From Nemertoderma westbladi (taxonomy: Eukaryota; Xenacoelomorpha; Nemertodermatida; Nemertodermatidae): a DNA stretch of 31,322 bases. The stretch covers positions 1-31,322 of the forward strand of contig JAUCBJ010005568.1 of assembly GCA_032718475.1 (NCBI GenBank). The letters are read 5' to 3'. How positions within the stretch are numbered: position 1 is the first letter of the stretch; each line of letters starts with the position of its first letter. The notes under the pieces are model-generated. The model had not been told where the DNA came from and ran no database searches. It saw only the letters and a list, made by a program, of their open reading frames with translations. Made by a program: the position numbers and the translations under genes. Positions 30,031 to 31,322 of this stretch are shown here, in pieces.

Positions 30031-31322
30031 GCGGAAGGACTATGACCATCTTCCTTCCATATGGTCCGTATTAAACTCTGAGGCACACTGAATTCGTAGA
30101 AAAAAGATAGTCTGGATGGTATCATAATTAGTCTCCTACAGGACAGATTTGACTTTATGTGCTGTAAAAGCGACGATATGAATCATAACTCTGAGTAGGA
30201 CTCAACAATTCACAATCAATGAATCACGCAATTTGGCTTGTACTTATATACTGGGATGTATCTTGACTGTTACTACAAAAGTATTAATGAACTCTAATTA
30301 ATTACAAATAAACAAACATGAGATTAATAATAAAACTGTTTAGCGGGAGCATCCATGATTTATAAAGATCCCTTTATTCTACGGCCACGGAACTCACTCA
30401 TTGGTTAAAGGGTTTCCTGAAGTAAATGGATGGGAAGGCAGAAGCATCGTTTAAACGGAAGTTGAGTTGCCGATAAATCGATGAACTTTAGAAATGAACT
30501 GATAAACGTATTTATCCAGGTAAGCGGAATTGCAGGGAAATATTTGTATGATATGAATGGTGTCATTAAAATACTGGGGGTACACGCGCGCATATTTCTA
30601 TTCTCCCACGAAGCAACGGAGAACAATGCCAGTTTGGAGTACTGGACATTAATGGACACTACAGTAGGCCTAAATGTGTCCCAAACGCCATTACCACGAC
30701 ACTCGCATCATACCACAAGGAAAACAAGAAAGCATCAATGATTTAGAGCAAACCTGATCACAACCAGATAATATATCCTTTTGGCGTATTAAAACATTCT
30801 GGACTGGGCATGTCAACCAGATATTGGACTTTCTACACAAGTCAAATTCATACATCTCCAGGGGAAAATAACGTAAATAACAGCTGATTACTCTCAAAAA
30901 TAAAGATGTAACCTGTTCTATTGACTTATCGCTTATTACTTTGGTTAGAATAACGTGCCACTGTAACCTGATCCTTTCCACAAATTGATTATATAACAGA
31001 GAGGACACCCCGATAACAATGTTAAATGATAACAACAATTGTTAAATTATATAATTTTACAGCACACTAAAATTAACATATATCTTATGACACGGCCTAC
31101 AGTAAATTAGTGGTACAGGGTAAAAGGCACACCACAAACATATTATAATTTGAAACTTCCAAATGATACAGGGTCCCTGCATATTATTTAATCTGACACG
31201 TCGTATGAAGGCTATTGGGAAAAAATTAAAAATTTTGAAATTTTGCCCTGGTAAAAATCCGTCACTTTTCAAAGTAAATTGACACAGATTTGTGTGAAAG
31301 TAAGTTTAAGTTCTAGCGTTTT
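30031..31322. other. Gene-free right end of the window
   Basis: No recognisable exon, repeat family or RNA gene was found. ORFs of 71-115 codons on both strands (30405-31272) show no domain, and their composition follows the AT-rich background. An exon of a gene beyond the window cannot be excluded. Confidence 0.35.

Noticed and set aside
28022-30049. Giant SVSP-repeat (minus) and RRTN-repeat (plus) proteins of over 500 codons
   Set aside because: A 12-bp unit with no stop codon keeps all open frames over the array. Both strands are equally open, no unique domain is attached, and unit variants do not respect any one frame.
30405-31272. Several 71-115 codon ORFs on both strands at the right end
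   Set aside because: They overlap each other on opposite strands, have no recognisable motif and no consistent exon structure.

Overview
This is eukaryotic, almost certainly metazoan DNA: sparse intron-split genes, GT-AG splice sites, many decayed retrotransposons and DNA transposons, long satellites and large AT-rich gaps. The gene content (a voltage-gated proton channel, the E2 enzyme UBE2W, a peptide-GPCR exon) and the recurrent short TAGGCCTA/CCGGTACC motifs suggest a marine invertebrate, perhaps an echinoderm or relative. The phylum is an inference that I cannot confirm here.

Layout. 1-2.1 kb: a long intronless ORF (277-1974, +) for an unrecognised protein with zinc knuckles and a very basic C-terminus. 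3.2-4.4 kb: a decayed RTE-like LINE fragment and a MITE with TTA target duplications. 5.16-5.62 kb: a complete single-exon UBE2W. 6.7-9.7 kb: two more LINE fragments on the minus strand, a retroelement pol C-terminus, and directly after it an exon for the TM7 and tail of a rhodopsin-class receptor. 9.7-20.4 kb: a transposon graveyard. It holds hAT-like relics, a MITE with 48-bp inverted termini, a CR1-like LINE pol relic, another RTE-like fragment, a broken piggyBac transposase with AT-rich fold-back DNA, and two inverted copies of an unclassified repeat.

20.45-22.18 kb is a 21-bp minisatellite of about 83 copies. 23.1-27.75 kb (minus strand) is the best gene of the window: a three-exon HVCN1/Hv1 proton channel whose exons join in phase into a 295-residue protein. 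Its first intron carries a 61-bp GC-rich minisatellite, a LINE reverse-transcriptase relic and a 33-bp repeat. 28.10-30.03 kb, about 350 bp upstream of the HVCN1 start codon, is a 12-bp satellite of about 160 copies with visible higher-order periods. 30.03-31.32 kb shows no recognisable gene.

The genes do not form an operon or pathway; they are independent eukaryotic loci in repeat-rich DNA. I did not find a convincing new multi-gene system. The items most worth following are the orphan zinc-knuckle ORF, the intronless UBE2W, the receptor exon abutting a retroelement, and the satellite next to HVCN1.
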